Source of the DNA: Sandaracinobacteroides sayramensis
GTDB taxonomy: Bacteria; Pseudomonadota; Alphaproteobacteria; Sphingomonadales; Sphingomonadaceae
Direction of reading: 5' to 3'
Assembly: GCF_022014495.1 (NCBI RefSeq)
Contig: NZ_JAKLSQ010000007.1
Location: 226,111-290,110, forward strand
Length of the DNA: 64,000 bases
Below the pieces are notes generated by a model. The model worked only from the letters and a program-made list of their open reading frames with translations. It searched no databases and was not told the DNA's origin. How positions within the stretch are numbered: the stretch's first letter is position 1; every line of letters starts with the position of its first letter. Shown here piece after piece: positions 42,912-51,624 of the stretch. A program made the position numbers and the translations under genes.

Positions 42912-43643
42912 CTATTTGATGAAGAACTCGACGGGCACGACCAGTTCGATCGTCTCGCCGGTCACGTCCGCCGGAGGCTTCGGCAGCGGCTGCGCGCGGC
43001 GCGGCAGGTTCACCGCCTCGTTGTCGAGCGCTGCGAAGCCAGACGAGCGTTCGAGGCGCGAGGATTGCACCCGGCCTGCACGGTCCATGACGAACCTTAT
43101 CCAAGGCACACCTTGCTGCCGACGCAACTGCGCCGAGGCGGGATAGCGCTTCACCTTGTCGAGCGCGCCGAGCACAAGTCCCTGCCAGTTGGGCACGCCG
43201 CTCGACGACATGGGGGCTGGCGGCGCCGGTCGCGCGGGTGGCGCGGTCGTTTCCTGTGCCGGCGTTCTTGCCTCCACCGGAAGTTCTGGCGGCCGCGCCG
43301 GGACTGCGACAGCCGGGTTCGGCACGGGCGGCGTCTTGATTGTTTCGCGCTGCACGACAGGCTTGGCTGTGTCAGCCTTGACCTGCTTGGGGCCGGGCGG
43401 CCGTTCCGTCGGTGGAACGGGGGGCGCGGCCGGCGGCGCCATATCGATGAAGATGGCCGGTTCGGGCGCTGGCCTGCTCGTTGCCGGTCCCAACCAGTAG
43501 GCGGCGACCAGTGCCGGAATCGCGTGAAGACCAAGCACAATGCCGAGCGAGGCCAGCCAGCGCTGACGCTCGCGCGGGTCGGCCAGCGGCTCGGCGCCAT
43601 GTCCTTGGTCCCGCCCGGCTGCCGGGTCATACGTCGCTTTCAC
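42912..43643 (-). CDS. tonB: Energy transducer TonB (module C)
   Basis: This 243-residue TonB has a membrane helix at about residues 30-50 (LASLGIVLGLHAIPALVAAYWLG, containing the His used in ExbB/ExbD coupling), a Pro-rich spacer and the C-terminal domain (YPASAQLRRQQGVPWIRFVMDRAG, then [11 protein letters not shown]). It is encoded with its own exbB and exbD by 4-nt overlap and close spacing, so module C carries a full TonB energising complex. Confidence 0.93.
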   Translation of the reverse strand: MKATYDPAAGRDQGHGAEPLADPRERQRWLASLGIVLGLHAIPALVAAYWLGPATSRPAPEPAIFIDMAPPAAPPVPPTERPPGPKQVKADTAKPVVQRETIKTPPVPNPAVAVPARPPELPVEARTPAQETTAPPARPAPPAPMSSSGVPNWQGLVLGALDKVKRYPASAQLRRQQGVPWIRFVMDRAGRVQSSRLERSSGFAALDNEAVNLPRRAQPLPKPPADVTGETIELVVPVEFFIK

Positions 43644-44062
43644 GGGCCGGTCGCCTCCTCGATGCCGACCAGTGCGACCTTGAGATAGCCGGCACCGCGC
43701 AGCGCATTCATCGCCTGCATCAGCGTGTCGTAATCGACCGTCTTGTCGGCGCGCAGAAACACGCGCTGCTCCTTGTCGCCGCCGGTTAGGCGGTCGAGTG
43801 CGGCCGGCAACGCCTCCTGGCTGATCGGGCTGTTGTCGAGCGCGAGCGTGCGATCCGCCTGGATGGTGAGGAATATCGGCTTGTCCGGCCTGGGTTGCGG
43901 CTCAGCGGTCGAGGCTGGCAGGTCCACCTTCACGTCCACCGTCGCCAGTGGCGCCGCGACCATGAAGATGATGAGCAGCACCAGCATCACGTCGATAAAC
44001 GGCGTGACGTTGATCTCATGGTTTTCCTGCAGGTCGTCGTCATGATGAAGCTTGGCTGCCAT
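43640..44062 (-). CDS. exbD: Biopolymer transport protein ExbD
   Basis: This 140-residue protein has one membrane helix with the essential Asp (NVTPFIDVMLVLLIIFMVAAP) and a periplasmic domain ending YLKVALVGIEEATGP. It forms the proton channel with ExbB. The ATG at 44062 fits, since the short cytoplasmic lead MAAKLHHDDDLQENHEI is normal. It starts 5 nt after the exbB stop, and its stop overlaps tonB. Confidence 0.94.
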   Translation of the reverse strand: MAAKLHHDDDLQENHEINVTPFIDVMLVLLIIFMVAAPLATVDVKVDLPASTAEPQPRPDKPIFLTIQADRTLALDNSPISQEALPAALDRLTGGDKEQRVFLRADKTVDYDTLMQAMNALRGAGYLKVALVGIEEATGP

Positions 44063-44067
44063 GCCAC

Positions 44068-44862
44068 TTACTCCGCTACATGCAGGTCTGGCTTGCCGAC
44101 GATCCCGCGCGAAAGATCGCGCGAAACGAGGCGCAGCACGGCGGCCGACGTATCGCCGACCAATGCCTTGAACGCCGCGATCTGGCGCGCGAAATGGTTG
44201 TAGATCACCACCGCCGGGATCGCCGCCACCAGGCCCATGGCGGTTGCAAGCAGCGCTTCGGCGATGCCAGGCGCGACCACGGCCAGGTTGGTGGTCTGCG
44301 AAGCAGCGATGCCGATGAACGAGTTCATGATGCCCCAAACGGTGCCGAAGAGGCCGACGAAGGGCGCAGTGGCGCCAATCGTCGCCAGAACGCTGGTTCC
44401 GCGCGTCATCCGCCGCCCTGCGGCCGCCTCGATCCGGTCCAGCCGCGACGCAACGCGCTCCTTCAAGCCTTCGCCATCCTGCAGGGCGTCGGCTGATTGG
44501 CGCACTTCGGCGGCGGCCGCGGCGAGCAGCGCTGCCGACACAAGGGCCTCCCTGTCCACCGCCATCACCGCCGCCTCCAGCGAACGCGCGCCCTCGATTG
44601 CGGCGAGCGCAGCGCGTTGGGCGGCCGCCGCCTTGCGCAGTTCCAGCGTCTTGGCGGCCAGCACCGTCCAGGTGATGACGGACGCAACGGCAAGGCCGAT
44701 CATGACGGATTTCACGATCCAGTCGGCGGATATGAACATGCCCCAGGCGGTCAGATCATCGGGCAGGCCGCCGGCCATCGGCTGGGCGGATGCAGGCGAC
44801 GCCGGTGCAAGGCACGCGATCATCGCCCCACAAAAGGCAAGGCGGTTAGGGAAAAAGCTCAT
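44068..44862 (-). CDS. exbB: ExbB/TolQ proton channel family protein
   Basis: This 264-residue protein has an N-terminal signal-like segment (FCGAMIACLAPASPASAQP), a first helix (DWIVKSVMIGLAVASVITWTV), and the MotA/TolQ/ExbB core TIGATAPFVGLFGTVWGIMNSFIGIA (in part). The last helix contains ALLATAMGLVAAIPAVVIYN. It is the only ExbB in the window and presumably serves the four TonB proteins encoded here. The start ATG 44862 overlaps the stop of the preceding small gene. Confidence 0.94.
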   Translation of the reverse strand: MSFFPNRLAFCGAMIACLAPASPASAQPMAGGLPDDLTAWGMFISADWIVKSVMIGLAVASVITWTVLAAKTLELRKAAAAQRAALAAIEGARSLEAAVMAVDREALVSAALLAAAAAEVRQSADALQDGEGLKERVASRLDRIEAAAGRRMTRGTSVLATIGATAPFVGLFGTVWGIMNSFIGIAASQTTNLAVVAPGIAEALLATAMGLVAAIPAVVIYNHFARQIAAFKALVGDTSAAVLRLVSRDLSRGIVGKPDLHVAE

Positions 44863-45065
44863 GGGGCGTGCTTTCGTTTGAACAGCCGCCGCAGCGGCCA
44901 GTGCCGGAGTATGATCAGCAGCGGGATCGACAGGGCGATCCACGACATGGCGCGCCAGAAATCGCTGTTTCCCAGGAGTGCGAACAGCAGCCCCCCAATG
45001 GTGAGCGCCGCCAAGGCGACGGGCCAGCCCCATCGCCGGGCCAATGGTCTTTGCCTGCGCGTCAT
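44859..45065 (-). CDS. Small membrane protein between PepSY and exbB
   Basis: This 68-residue protein has two hydrophobic helices (WGWPVALAALTIGGLLFALLG; FWRAMSWIALSIPLLIILRHW) and a basic C-terminus (LRRLFKRKHAP). It overlaps the PepSY gene and exbB by 4 nt each, so expression is coupled. It may be an assembly or accessory factor for the iron uptake complex; the family is not recognised. Confidence 0.7.
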   Translation of the reverse strand: MTRRQRPLARRWGWPVALAALTIGGLLFALLGNSDFWRAMSWIALSIPLLIILRHWPLRRLFKRKHAP

Positions 45066-46213
45066 GGGCGGCCCAATCCAGGCTGGGCGCCGACGGGATC
45101 GGCGTTCGCCAGCCAGCGCTTGCGGGCGATCCACAAATAGACCCCGCTGCCGAGCACGACGATCGCAACGATGTCGAAGATCGCCCAGATGATCTTGAGC
45201 GGAATGCCGCCATAATCGCCGAAATGCAGCGGCTGCATCACATAGAGCGCGCGCAGATACCATGGGAAAGGTTCGGCCGACGCGATCTCGCCCGTTGTCG
45301 CCTCGACGATCACCGGCGCGAACACGCGCGAGCCGAGTGTGCCGCTGCCTTTGGTCCAGAGGAAGAAATAATGATCGCCCACCGGCCCGTGGCCCGGATA
45401 CATCAGGCTGACGATCTCGCGGTCGGCGGGAATCGCCTGGCGCACGGTGGCTATGACCTCGCCCGGCGATGCGAAGCTCTCTGGCGGCGGAGCGGGAAGC
45501 CCCGCCTTGCGGGCAATCACATTTTCGCGGATTTCACGTTCCCACTTTTCGTCGAGCAAATCCTCAAGGGTATGAAGTGCGCCGGTCACACCGACGACGA
45601 GCAGCCAGGCGAGGGTCGCCATACCGAGAAGATTGTGCAGGTCCAGCCAGCGTATCCGGCCGCCGCGCCCATCGCGCACGTCACCGAAATCCTGCTTTCG
45701 GGTGTAGGGGCCGTAGAGAATGACGCCCGACACGAGTGCAACGACGAACAGGATGCCCATGAAGCCGAGAAAATAGCCGCCCCAGCCCGGCACCATCATG
45801 TAGAGATGGAGGCGAACCAGATAATTCATGATGTTCGGCCCTTTGTCGGGCCGTGCCGCCACCACGGAATCGAAGACGATTTCACCGGTCCTGGCATCGA
45901 GTTCGATAGCGACGTCGTGGTGGTCGGCCTCGCGTTCGAGAGCGACCTTCAGCCTCGGCTCCGCATTTTCGATGCCGAACACATATTCCACGTCGTGGTC
46001 GGGATAGCGGTCCTTCGCGATGGAGACGAGGCGGTCGAGATCGAGCCGGGGCATGTCGGCCGGCGCCGCGGGAAGCGGCGTCGGCGGATCGTCGATCCAC
46101 GCCTTGTAGATTTCATGCTGGAATATCAGGGGCAGCCCGGTGATGCAGAGCATCAGCAGGAACAGCGTGCAGACGAGGCTGGTCCAGCTATGGATGATCC
46201 GCCAGGTTCGCAT
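45062..46213 (-). CDS. PepSY-domain membrane protein (module C)
   Basis: This 383-residue PepSY-associated TM protein starts WRIIHSWTSLVCTLFLLMLCITGLPL (in part) with the conserved His and Trp. A periplasmic PepSY segment (SIAKDRYPDHDVEYVFGIEN) and a second helix pair around WLDLHNLLGMATLAWLLVVGVTG follow. It is shorter than its counterparts in modules A and B. AGGAGG lies upstream of ATG 46213, which follows the receptor stop by 22 nt. Reduction of ferric siderophore or iron release is the expected role. Confidence 0.86.
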   Translation of the reverse strand: MRTWRIIHSWTSLVCTLFLLMLCITGLPLIFQHEIYKAWIDDPPTPLPAAPADMPRLDLDRLVSIAKDRYPDHDVEYVFGIENAEPRLKVALEREADHHDVAIELDARTGEIVFDSVVAARPDKGPNIMNYLVRLHLYMMVPGWGGYFLGFMGILFVVALVSGVILYGPYTRKQDFGDVRDGRGGRIRWLDLHNLLGMATLAWLLVVGVTGALHTLEDLLDEKWEREIRENVIARKAGLPAPPPESFASPGEVIATVRQAIPADREIVSLMYPGHGPVGDHYFFLWTKGSGTLGSRVFAPVIVEATTGEIASAEPFPWYLRALYVMQPLHFGDYGGIPLKIIWAIFDIVAIVVLGSGVYLWIARKRWLANADPVGAQPGLGRP

Positions 46214-46235
46214 CTCGCTCCACCTCCTGCGCGGA

Positions 46236-48764
46236 TCAGAATCGTGCGCGCACCGACGCCGTGATGCTGCGCGGCTCACCGTAGAAGTTGTTGCTGATCG
46301 GCCCGCCCAGCCGCGCCCAATAGGTCTTGTCGAACAGATTGTTGACATTGACGGCAAGCTCGGCCCGCTCCGCGAAGCGATAGGCGAGGCGGGCGCGGGC
46401 AAGCGCATAGCCGTCTTGTATGATCGTCAGCCCTTCGTCGATAACATAATATTTGCTTTGATAGTTGACGCCGGCCCCAATTTGCCAACGTTCCGCCGCG
46501 CCAGGGAGGCGGTAATTCGCCCAGAGCTTGATAATATGTTCTGGCGTCACCGTGCTGAAGATCTTGCCCTGATTGTTGGCATCTTCAGCATATTTGGTCT
46601 TGTTGTAGGTATAGCCCGCAACAATCTCCAGATTGTCGGTCAGGGCGCCAGAAAGTTCCGCTTCGAAGCCTTCGCTGCGGACCTTGCCATCCGCATAGGA
46701 GCAACGGAAAGCCCCACTTATTGGGCAGGGCGATGGTCCTGTCAGATCAGTCTGCGGGCGATTGGTCTGGTCGATCCGGAAGATAGCGAGCGAGGCGTTA
46801 AGCCGTCCGCTGGCAAACTCGCCCTTGATCCCCGCTTCATAATTGGCGCCGACAATCGGCGGCAGAACATTCCCGTTGCGGTCATAAACGCTCTGCGGCT
46901 GGAAGATATCAGCGTAGCTTGCATAAAGCGAGAGATCGGCCGTCACATCCCAGACGATTCCACCATAGGGTGTGAACTCGGTATCAACCTTTATTTCGCG
47001 TTGGGACGTAATATCATTGGAAGGCAGGCTGACATTCTGAACCTTCGTCTTCCAGTCGCTCAATCTGCCGCCAAGAATCAGGCTCAGGCTTGCGATCGGG
47101 CGAATGCGTGCCATCCCGAAAACTGCCGATTGGCTGGTTTTTGTGATGGTTCGTGATGTGGAGTAAACCGTTTCCGGTTCCGGGATCGAGGACGGATTCC
47201 AAGTATAGGGATCGATGAAGATCGAGCGCCATGGCCAGAGGTCGCTTCCCCCACCAGCGTTTAGCCAGTCCCGCCGGACGTTGCCACCCAAGACGATGTC
47301 ATGCTCCTGACCGAAAGCACGGACCTTTCCGGTCAAGACCGCCTCGCCCCCTGTCTGGCGATTGCGATTATCGTCGTAATAGGAGGCGTTGAGCGGCATC
47401 AGATAATCGTCTGGTGCCAGACCGAAACCCCATGTGGGTGTAGCGGCAAGCGCAAAGGCATATTTTTGCTTGAGCGATGAGCGCAGATGATTGGCTGAGA
47501 TTTTCAGTGACCATTCGCCAGAAAAACTGTGTTCAAACTCGCCAAAAACATCCTGTTCCGACCGATCCGAGCGGTTCCAACTCGATCCAAGGTAGGTCGA
47601 CCGCCCCAACGCCGGCGGCGTTCCGTCGCGGTTGAACGGGAGACCGATATAGTTTGGGGTGTCGTCCACCTGCTGGATGCGTCCGCCGACCAGAATGCGG
47701 GTGCGCGGGGTGAACTCATATTCGACCAGCAGCGAGCCGAGCTTCTTGTTAAGGCCCACCTCGTCGATGAAATAGTCCTTGTCCTCGAAGACGCCGATTG
47801 CCCGCGCCCGCAGGCTGCCATCGCCATTCAGCGGGCCGCTGATATCGCCTTCGACACGATAGCTGTTCCACGTCCCGATGCTGGCCATTGCGGAGGCCTG
47901 GAATTCCCTCGTCGGCCGTTTGCGGACAAGATTGACGGCAGCGCCGGGATTGCCCGATCCCTGCAACAGCCCCGCCGCTCCCCGCAGCACCTCGACCCGA
48001 TCGAACAGGGCAAGGTCCGGCATCGTGCCGGGCGCGCCCTGATAGTCCGAGCGCTCGGTCGTCGCGACGCCGTCATATTGCACCACGTCGATATCGAATC
48101 CGCGCGACAGGAACTGGGCGTTGAGCGAGTCCGCGCCGGTCACAACCGTGATGCCGGTTGTCTGCCCCAGCGCATCGGCAAGCGTGAACAGGTTCTGATC
48201 CTCGATCCGGTCGCGGGTGACGACGGTCACCGACTGCGGCGTCTCGCGCAGGGTCTGCGGAACCCGGCTGTTCACGGTCGTCGCGCGGCCGGTGTAGGAG
48301 TTGCCGCCCTCGGTCCGGCCGATATCACTGGAAGCAAAGCCGCCCGGGCCGGAGGCGCCTTCCACGCGAACCGGGCCGAGTTGCATGGCTCCATCGGAAA
48401 TCTGCGGAGCGCGTTCGATCTGAACGCCATTGTTTCCAACGAAGCGGTAAGTCAGCCCCGTGCCGGCCAGCAGCCGGCTCAGCGCTTCGGCGGGCACGAA
48501 ATCGCCCTTGATCGCCGTGCTGGTGAGGCCGCTGGTCAACGGTCCTTCCGCCGTCACCTGCAAGCCGGACTGGCGGCCGAAAATCATGAGAGCCTGGGCC
48601 AGAGGCTGGGCCGGAACATCAAAGCCATTCCGTGTCGCGCTGGCGGTCTGGGCCGCTGCCGGGGTGGCGGCGCTCCATCCCATCGCCGTCGTTGCCATCA
48701 GAATCGCGCCAAGAACCATGCCGCGCTCGCCGCGCCGGGCCATAGCCGTCAAACCCCCGTTCAT
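46236..48764 (-). CDS. TonB-dependent siderophore receptor with STN domain (module C)
   Basis: This 842-residue receptor has a signal peptide ending TPAAAQT and an STN domain at about 40-115 (FDVPAQPLAQALMIFGRQSGLQV). The plug contains ETPQSVTVVTRDRIEDQNL and VLRGAAGLLQGSGNPGAAVNLVRKRP (in part), and the 22-strand barrel ends TASVRARF. ATG 48764 has GGAG 7 nt upstream; the open frame to 48854 would cover a Fur-like box and is rejected. It follows fecI and fecR and precedes the PepSY-exbB-exbD-tonB-macAB-tolC train on the same strand. Confidence 0.93.
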   Translation of the reverse strand: MNGGLTAMARRGERGMVLGAILMATTAMGWSAATPAAAQTASATRNGFDVPAQPLAQALMIFGRQSGLQVTAEGPLTSGLTSTAIKGDFVPAEALSRLLAGTGLTYRFVGNNGVQIERAPQISDGAMQLGPVRVEGASGPGGFASSDIGRTEGGNSYTGRATTVNSRVPQTLRETPQSVTVVTRDRIEDQNLFTLADALGQTTGITVVTGADSLNAQFLSRGFDIDVVQYDGVATTERSDYQGAPGTMPDLALFDRVEVLRGAAGLLQGSGNPGAAVNLVRKRPTREFQASAMASIGTWNSYRVEGDISGPLNGDGSLRARAIGVFEDKDYFIDEVGLNKKLGSLLVEYEFTPRTRILVGGRIQQVDDTPNYIGLPFNRDGTPPALGRSTYLGSSWNRSDRSEQDVFGEFEHSFSGEWSLKISANHLRSSLKQKYAFALAATPTWGFGLAPDDYLMPLNASYYDDNRNRQTGGEAVLTGKVRAFGQEHDIVLGGNVRRDWLNAGGGSDLWPWRSIFIDPYTWNPSSIPEPETVYSTSRTITKTSQSAVFGMARIRPIASLSLILGGRLSDWKTKVQNVSLPSNDITSQREIKVDTEFTPYGGIVWDVTADLSLYASYADIFQPQSVYDRNGNVLPPIVGANYEAGIKGEFASGRLNASLAIFRIDQTNRPQTDLTGPSPCPISGAFRCSYADGKVRSEGFEAELSGALTDNLEIVAGYTYNKTKYAEDANNQGKIFSTVTPEHIIKLWANYRLPGAAERWQIGAGVNYQSKYYVIDEGLTIIQDGYALARARLAYRFAERAELAVNVNNLFDKTYWARLGGPISNNFYGEPRSITASVRARF

Positions 48765-48793
48765 CGCAATCTCCAATCCGCGTCCAGAGGCAA

Positions 48794-48810
48794 TCGCTAA
48801 TGGTTCGCAA
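48794..48810. promoter_or_regulatory. Fur-like box upstream of the module C receptor
   Basis: TCGCTAATGGTTCGCAA, read on the other strand TTGCGA-N5-TAGCGA, lies 30 nt before the receptor start. One half-site matches the TTGCGA motif fully, the other in four of six positions. Confidence 0.45.
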
Positions 48811-48915
48811 CTGCGTCTACGCTTGCAGGATGATTGGCGATCCGGTTTTTCCAAAAATAGTGGCGAGAAATTTCAGGGCAGCCCTAATCGGCTGCACTTG
48901 TTGAAGAAATCGCCA

Positions 48916-49962
48916 CTATCCGCTGACGATCAGCAACCAGGGGGTGATGCGCGTGACGCGCCCGCCATAGGGCTGCACGATCATCGACAGCGCCTGCACC
49001 GGTTGGCGAAGATCGTAGATGCCGGTCACCGGGCGGTTGGCGAGATCGGCGTCTGTCACGATGATCCTGCCGCCATACCAGGGACGGATTTCGTCGATAA
49101 GGCTGGCGATGGAACGGTTTTCGGCCAGCACCTCGCCGCGTTTCCAGCCGCCGACCAGTTGCGGGGCGATCCTGCCCGTCTCCGCCGGACGACTCCCGCC
49201 GATGCGTATCCAGTCGCCCGCCAGAAGGTCGCGCTGCGTTGACGGCGACGTGCCTTCGTCCTCGACCTGGACGTGGCCCTGGCTGACCGAAACGCTGGTT
49301 TCGCCGCCGATCATGCGAACGTCGAAGCGCGTGCCCAGAACGGTCGTCGTCACCGTTCCGGCCGCGACACGGAAAGGGCGGTCCGGATCGCGCGTCACGT
49401 CGAACATCGCCTGTCCGGCGAGAAGGCGGACCGTCCGCCTGGCACCATCATAATCAATGGCGATCGCGCTGTCCGGCCCGAGATGGACGGTGCTGCCGTC
49501 GGCGAGGCGGACCTGCTCGACATGGCCGGGGCGGGTGATGTGATCGGCGCTCAAATGGAGGCTCACGCCAGGCGCAGCCAGCGCGACAGCGCAAGCGGCG
49601 GCAGCGGTTGCAACGACCGCCCGGACGCGGGATTTGCTCCGTCTGCGCGTATGGCGGCCCCGCCGGGATGGAGCGCGAGGCTGTGCTTCGCCTGGAAGCG
49701 TGTAAGCCCGCAGGTCGGCGGGTGCGCGACCGGCCGCCGCCATCGTCGCACACATGCTTTCCCACGCCTCGACATGCAGCGGGTCCGCATGAAGCCATGC
49801 GGAAAACTCCGCCTTCGTCGTCTCCTCGTCGCCGTCCTCACGCAGACGCACGAACCAGCATGAGGCGTCACGCCGCGCTTCGCGTTCGTCAACCGCCATG
49901 GGCCAGGGTCCATGCGAGGTCACCGGAACAAGGCGCAGATGGAGTGGGCGCTTGCAGTTCAT
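48916..49962 (-). CDS. fecR: FecR-family signal transducer (module C)
   Basis: This 348-residue protein has an N-terminal cytoplasmic region (DASCWFVRLREDGDEETTKAEFSAWLHADPLHVEAWESM, in part), a membrane helix (VVATAAAACAVALAAPG), and the FecR domain (VEQVRLADGSTVHLGPDSAIAIDYDG, in part; TTVLGTRFDVRM). The C-terminal region has YGGRIIVTDADLANRPVTGIYDL and ends WLLIVSG. It transmits occupancy of the downstream receptor to FecI at 50017. The start at 49962 is 54 nt after the fecI stop. Confidence 0.92.
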   Translation of the reverse strand: MNCKRPLHLRLVPVTSHGPWPMAVDEREARRDASCWFVRLREDGDEETTKAEFSAWLHADPLHVEAWESMCATMAAAGRAPADLRAYTLPGEAQPRAPSRRGRHTRRRSKSRVRAVVATAAAACAVALAAPGVSLHLSADHITRPGHVEQVRLADGSTVHLGPDSAIAIDYDGARRTVRLLAGQAMFDVTRDPDRPFRVAAGTVTTTVLGTRFDVRMIGGETSVSVSQGHVQVEDEGTSPSTQRDLLAGDWIRIGGSRPAETGRIAPQLVGGWKRGEVLAENRSIASLIDEIRPWYGGRIIVTDADLANRPVTGIYDLRQPVQALSMIVQPYGGRVTRITPWLLIVSG

Positions 49963-50016
49963 GTCGCCTAGATGCTTCGGCGCGGCAATTTTCCCAAAGA
50001 ATCGTCCCAGTGCCCT

Positions 50017-50550
50017 TCATCGCGTCGCCTTTTGGCGCTTTTCATCGCAAAGTTGCATCGCTTCCGTAACGAGCAACTGAGCGAGAGAAGTCGAAATGCC
50101 CAGGCGTGTCCCGACTTCCCGCAGCTTGAGCCCCTCGAAATGGTAGATTTTGAACGCAGTTTGCTGCCGCTCGGGCAATGATGCGAGGACATCCATAACC
50201 AACTGCATTTCCTCGCGCGCCATCAACTCGGCTTCTGCCGATGGGCGATCGTCCGGCATTCGCCCCACCGCATCGGCCGTATCGAAATCGCGAGCGGCGT
50301 TCTCGAGTCGCGCCCGCCTTGCCCGAGCAAACACCAGATTGCGGACGATCCGCTTGAAATAGCCCAGCGGTTCCCGAATAGGCTGAGTCGCCGGCTGTCG
50401 GTCGAGCAGCAACCAGGCGTCGTGCACGATGTCTTCGGCCGCAGCAGGATCGCCGGAAAGCCTGCTCGCATAGGATATGAGCGAAGCTCGGTGCGACTCA
50501 TACAGGCGCAAGGCTATGCGGTTAGACTGCAACTCCAAATCCTTCGGCAC
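50017..50550 (-). CDS. fecI: ECF RNA polymerase sigma factor, FecI type (module C)
   Basis: This 177-residue ECF sigma factor has region 2 (DPAAAEDIVHDAWLLLDRQ; EPLGYFKRIVRNLVFARAR) and region 4 (LPERQQTAFKIYHFEGLKLREVGTRLGISTSLAQLLV, in part). The start is GTG at 50550, 33 nt downstream of a perfect Fur-like palindrome. It should drive the long receptor-PepSY-TonB-exporter operon. Confidence 0.92.
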   Translation of the reverse strand: MPKDLELQSNRIALRLYESHRASLISYASRLSGDPAAAEDIVHDAWLLLDRQPATQPIREPLGYFKRIVRNLVFARARRARLENAARDFDTADAVGRMPDDRPSAEAELMAREEMQLVMDVLASLPERQQTAFKIYHFEGLKLREVGTRLGISTSLAQLLVTEAMQLCDEKRQKATR

Positions 50551-50583
50551 GCGACGCTCGCGCGCGGAAATGGACCGAACCAG

Positions 50584-50600
50584 TTGCGAGGCAATCGCAA
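50584..50600. promoter_or_regulatory. Fur-like palindrome upstream of fecI (module C)
   Basis: TTGCGAGGCAATCGCAA is a perfect TTGCGA-N5-TCGCAA palindrome, 33 nt upstream of the sigma-factor start. Confidence 0.6.
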
Positions 50601-50756
50601 TAATGCGTAGCTCAAAAGACTTTGATGGGCAACGCCCTCTTTCCCTCCCGCTTGGCGAACTTTTATCGAGCAGCGCATTCGGCTTCTTCGTCCTCGCGGC
50701 GTCTGCACGGCATCGACCACTTCTGACAACGGCTGCGCGCCCGCGTCGTCACCGCC

Positions 50757-51596
50757 TCATGACAGGAAGAACTCCACCGGGACGGTCAACTCAATCCGGT
50801 CGCCCGGCACGCTTTCGGGAGGCTTGGGCAACGGTTGCGCGCGCATAGGCAGCGCCAGAGCCTCGCGATCCAGCGCGTCGAAGCCGGAAGGGCGTTCCAG
50901 CCGCACCGATCGCACCCGGCCCTCGCGGTCGATCAAGAAGCGTATCCACGGAATCCCCTGCTGGCGGTTGCGCCTGGCTTCCAGCGGATAGCGCTTGGCG
51001 GCATTGAGCGCGGCGAGCACCTGGCCCTCCCAGGTCGGCTTGGTGTCGCTTGCCTTCGATCCGGGCGGAAGCGGCCGGGTTTCCGGGGCGGTGGTCTGAT
51101 CGACCGGCGGGCCCGGATCGTCCACCGGCTCGGCCGCGGGCGCGCGCATCGCGCTTGCGCTGGGCACATGTACGAGCGGCGGTGGAACTTCCACGACCTC
51201 GGCCTTGCGGCGTTCCGCCTTTTGCACCTGTTCCGGGCCGGGTGGAATCTCGGTGTCCGGCGCGGGCGGCGCTTCGGGGGGAGCCACATCGAACACGCTG
51301 AGCGTGGCCGGCTGCGGCTTCTGATAAGTGCCATGCCACTTGAACAGCGCCGCGCCGATCAGCAACAGGCCGACCAGCCCCGTTCCGCCCATGCCGATCA
51401 GCCGCGTGCCGAGCGGCATCGGGCAGTCGGCGTATCGGATGGGTGACGGTTCCCAAGGGATCGAACCCGCCGCCCGCCCGCCCGACGATGGGGAAGGCGG
51501 CGGGTAAGGCGCTGCATCCCCGGCCGCGGGTCCACCATCATCGTCGCTCAAGGGCTTGCAGTTCGGTTCAGGAACCGATGCCAAGTTATAAACCAT
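50757..51596 (-). CDS. tonB: Energy transducer TonB (module D)
   Basis: This 279-residue TonB has a long cytoplasmic lead of about 66 residues, a membrane helix (LIGMGGTGLVGLLLIGAALF), a Pro-rich spacer (PPEAPPAPDTEIPPGPEQVQ) and the C-terminal domain (YPLEARRNRQQGIPWIRFLIDREG, in part; RIELTVPVEFFLS). It lies 28 nt downstream of its receptor, in the same operon, without exbB/exbD. Its lead resembles that of the module E TonB ([21 protein letters not shown] versus [19 protein letters not shown]), suggesting common origin. Confidence 0.92.
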   Translation of the reverse strand: MVYNLASVPEPNCKPLSDDDGGPAAGDAAPYPPPSPSSGGRAAGSIPWEPSPIRYADCPMPLGTRLIGMGGTGLVGLLLIGAALFKWHGTYQKPQPATLSVFDVAPPEAPPAPDTEIPPGPEQVQKAERRKAEVVEVPPPLVHVPSASAMRAPAAEPVDDPGPPVDQTTAPETRPLPPGSKASDTKPTWEGQVLAALNAAKRYPLEARRNRQQGIPWIRFLIDREGRVRSVRLERPSGFDALDREALALPMRAQPLPKPPESVPGDRIELTVPVEFFLS

Positions 51597-51624
51597 CGCC
51601 TTGTCCTGTTCCCAACCGGCACGG

